A stretch of DNA of 64,000 nucleotides from Pseudomonadota bacterium. Lineage in GTDB: Bacteria; Pseudomonadota; Alphaproteobacteria; Rhodobacterales; Rhodobacteraceae. Each line of letters opens with the position of its first letter. Positions within the stretch are counted from its first letter, which is position 1. Below are positions 62,422-64,000 of the stretch, piece after piece. The stretch spans positions 124,001 to 188,000 of the forward strand of contig JAIUPC010000017.1 of assembly GCA_020161655.1 (NCBI GenBank). The letters run 5' to 3'. The notes beneath the pieces were generated by a model that saw nothing but the letters and a program-made list of their open reading frames with translations, ran no database searches and was not told the DNA's origin. Both the position numbers and the translations under genes were made by a program.

Positions 62422-63195
62422 TCAGTCCGATCCGTTTGCGTCCTGGCCGCGCCTGAGAACATAGATATCCATGATCCAGCCATGGTCGGCGCGCGCCTTG
62501 GCGCGGGTCTCCACGATCCTGTCGGACATTTCGGCAAGCGGCCCGGCGAGGGTGATCTCCTCCTCCATGCCGACATAGGCGCCCCACCAGATCGTCACGC
62601 CCTCCGGCGGAAGGGCGCGGAAGGAGCATTCCCCATCCAGCATCACCGCGACAGTATCGGCACCCTCGGGCCAGCCCTCGTCGCGCAGGCGTCGCCCCGT
62701 CGTCACCACGAAGGGCGCGCCGAGATCGTTGATCGGGATCGCATGGGCCGCCGTCAGCGCCTGCAGCGAGGTGATGCCGGGGATCACTGTCACCGTCACC
62801 GGCAGGTCGCGCGCCACCCGTTCGGCGATGCGCAGCGTGCTGTCGTAAAGCGACGGATCGCCCCAGACGAGAAGCGCCACCCGCCCCTCGCGGCCAAGAT
62901 GGTCGAGGATCGCCTGCCGCCAGACCCCGGCGATGGCGTCGTGCCAGTCATTGACCCGCTCGATATAGCCGGGCGTTCCGGGGTCGCGGACCGGCAGGTC
63001 GAACTCGGCAATCCGCGTGGCCGGATTGGTCAGCACATCGGCGCAGATCGACCGACGAAGTTCGGCGAGATCCGCCTTCGTTTCACCTTTGCGAGGGATA
63101 AGGATCAGGTCGGCTGAATTCAGCGCCTTCACCGCCTGAAGCGTCAGGTGGTCGGGGTTGCCGGTGCCGATGCCGACAAGCAGAAGTTCGATCAT
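62422..63195 (-). CDS. cobF: Precorrin-6A synthase (deacetylating)
   Basis: CobF methylates C1 of precorrin-5 with loss of acetate, in the aerobic cobalamin route. The 257-residue SAM methyltransferase has the start IELLLVGIGTGNPDHLTLQAVKAL, ADLILIPRKGETKADLAELR, LLVWGDPSLYDSTLRIAERV and VIPGITSLQALTAAHAIPIND. GGAGG lies upstream of the ATG. With cbtA it marks a cobalamin locus that continues beyond the window. Confidence 0.95.
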   Translation of the reverse strand: MIELLLVGIGTGNPDHLTLQAVKALNSADLILIPRKGETKADLAELRRSICADVLTNPATRIAEFDLPVRDPGTPGYIERVNDWHDAIAGVWRQAILDHLGREGRVALLVWGDPSLYDSTLRIAERVARDLPVTVTVIPGITSLQALTAAHAIPINDLGAPFVVTTGRRLRDEGWPEGADTVAVMLDGECSFRALPPEGVTIWWGAYVGMEEEITLAGPLAEMSDRIVETRAKARADHGWIMDIYVLRRGQDANGSD

Positions 63196-63222
63196 ATGCG
63201 CCTCCGGCCCCTTCCATAAGGC

Positions 63223-63254
63223 AAGGCCGCGCGCAATGGAATGCGCGCGGCCTT
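63223..63254. terminator. Strong hairpin between cobF and cbtA
   Basis: AAGGCCGCGCGCA (63223-63235) pairs perfectly with TGCGCGCGGCCTT (63242-63254) around ATGGAA. T-runs are short on both strands. It is probably a terminator or attenuator after cbtA. Confidence 0.65.
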
Positions 63255-63269
63255 CTTCGTCAGGACCGA

Positions 63270-63995
63270 TCAGGTCGCGCTGCTGGACCAGAGCCGCCCG
63301 GCGAGCCAGCCGAGGACCGCCCAGGCGATGAAGCCGACACCCAGGACATTCGCCGAAAAGGCAGCCGCAACCTCTGGCGGCGCCACGCCATAGAACTGGT
63401 CGAGTTGCGGCGCGCCGATCACATGCGGCGCGGCCAGGAGCGCCCCGCCAAGGACTGCCGGCACAAGGCTGCGCCCATAGGCCAGACAGGCAATGCCGGT
63501 CGCTGTTGCCAGGACCGTGCCGAACCACCAGACCTGCCGCACGCCTATATCCGGTGACACCGTGCCCGGCAGTCCCGGGGGCAGACCCATCGCCGGAGCA
63601 AGCTGAAAGACGGCGAAACCCGCCAGCCCCCAGAGCATGCCCTCGCGCGCCGTCACCGTCCTGCCGAAGTGTTCGGCCAGGGCAAAGCCCGCAACAATAA
63701 GTATGCCGAATGACGTGTAGGTGAGTGCGGCAAAAAGCACCGTCAGCGCGTTGCGCTTGAAAGGACTTTCGCCATCGGGGGCGGCATCGCCTTCGGCATG
63801 GCCGGTCTCGCTCTCGCCATGGCTGCTTGCGGCAGGTGCCTGGGTATCGCTCGTTTCGAAGTGCACAAGCGCACCGGTTTCATACTGCTCGCCCAGAAGG
63901 ATCAGCTTCTGGACGAACGCGAAATGCAGCAGGGCCGCGAACAGCCCCGCTGCAAAGCCGGCGAGAACGCCGCCGGCGAGCATACGTGTGATCAT
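63270..63995 (-). CDS. cbtA: Cobalt transporter subunit CbtA
   Basis: A 241-residue protein with about six transmembrane helices, cytoplasmic and periplasmic His-rich segment (HFETSDTQAPAASSHGESETGHAEGDAA) and CbtA blocks (LALTYTSFGILIVAGFAL-like, GLAGFAVFQLAPAMGLPPGLPG, HVIGAPQLDQFYGVAPPEVAAAF). CbtA works with the small His-rich CbtB, which would be expected upstream, outside the window. The start is within 5 bp of the right edge, so a slightly longer N-terminus cannot be excluded. Confidence 0.93.
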   Translation of the reverse strand: MITRMLAGGVLAGFAAGLFAALLHFAFVQKLILLGEQYETGALVHFETSDTQAPAASSHGESETGHAEGDAAPDGESPFKRNALTVLFAALTYTSFGILIVAGFALAEHFGRTVTAREGMLWGLAGFAVFQLAPAMGLPPGLPGTVSPDIGVRQVWWFGTVLATATGIACLAYGRSLVPAVLGGALLAAPHVIGAPQLDQFYGVAPPEVAAAFSANVLGVGFIAWAVLGWLAGRLWSSSAT

Positions 63996-64000
63996 TGGTT

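Noticed and set aside
62272-64000. A cobalamin riboswitch upstream of cobF or cbtA
   Set aside because: No B12-box or multi-stem leader was visible in the gaps; the hairpin at 63223 is a simple stem. A riboswitch may lie beyond the right edge, before cbtB.
1-64000. CRISPR arrays, tRNA or rRNA genes
   Set aside because: No regularly spaced direct repeats and no cloverleaf or rRNA-like stretches were noticed on either strand in the intergenic regions.

Overview
The window is chromosomal DNA from a high-GC alphaproteobacterium, most likely a member of the Rhodobacteraceae (Rhodobacterales). The evidence is a split F0 ATP-synthase operon with b and b' subunits, MipZ in place of a Min system, a 44-residue aa3-type cytochrome oxidase subunit IV, an NDUFS6-like zinc-finger protein, an ETF-ubiquinone oxidoreductase, and strong G/C third-position bias throughout. 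No rRNA, tRNA, CRISPR array, transposase or phage gene was found. Most of the window reads as ordinary core chromosome with short intergenic regions. Several of those regions carry palindromic repeats.

Layout. 1-4.1 kb (minus): smpB (cut by the window edge), a GNAT acetyltransferase, a YtcJ-like amidohydrolase, dapA. 4.2-10.1 kb: soluble lytic transglycosylase, a DMT exporter overlapping mnmD, a divergent FAD oxidoreductase that may be the separate other half of MnmC, and a Sua5-type threonylcarbamoyl-AMP synthase. 10.2-14.2 kb (plus): acyl-CoA dehydrogenase, MBL hydrolase, a small conserved protein, cytochrome oxidase subunit IV, a lipoprotein. 14.3-21 kb: divergent sulfotransferase and GT14-like glycosyltransferase, HIT protein, zinc-finger protein, SMR transporter, polA. 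21-23.7 kb: YafY/VOC operon and a frameshifted CDF metal transporter. 23.7-29.9 kb (minus): the ffh - GNAT - chorismate mutase - rpsP - small ORF - rimM - trmD - rplS - rpmE - mipZ run. 30-34 kb: azoR with a divergent LysR gene, a DMT transporter with a VOC protein, an ArsR repressor. 34.3-37.1 kb: the F0 operon with a recognisable promoter and terminator. 37.2-46.9 kb: a mixed regulatory and accessory segment (SDR, AraC, adenylate cyclase-TPR, GntR/FCD, LysR plus flavin-dependent oxygenase, OmpA lipoprotein, AraC-MGMT fusion, Hint protein). 47-64 kb: nth-adenosine kinase, PAP2, LLM oxidoreductase, greA, ETF-QO, TPR-ispE, two alpha/beta hydrolases, an MFS exporter, an enolase-superfamily dehydratase with a LacI regulator, and the edge of a cobalamin locus (cobF, cbtA).

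The most unusual signal is a pair of intergenic elements of about 220 bp (2944-3160 and 48663-48881). They share a multi-stem fold, and base-pair identity in the stems is kept by compensatory changes between the copies. Two of the stems are mutually exclusive. This could be a dispersed structured RNA or a complex palindromic repeat. Three candidate operators were also found, upstream of the ArsR gene, the LacI gene and the VOC/YafY pair.
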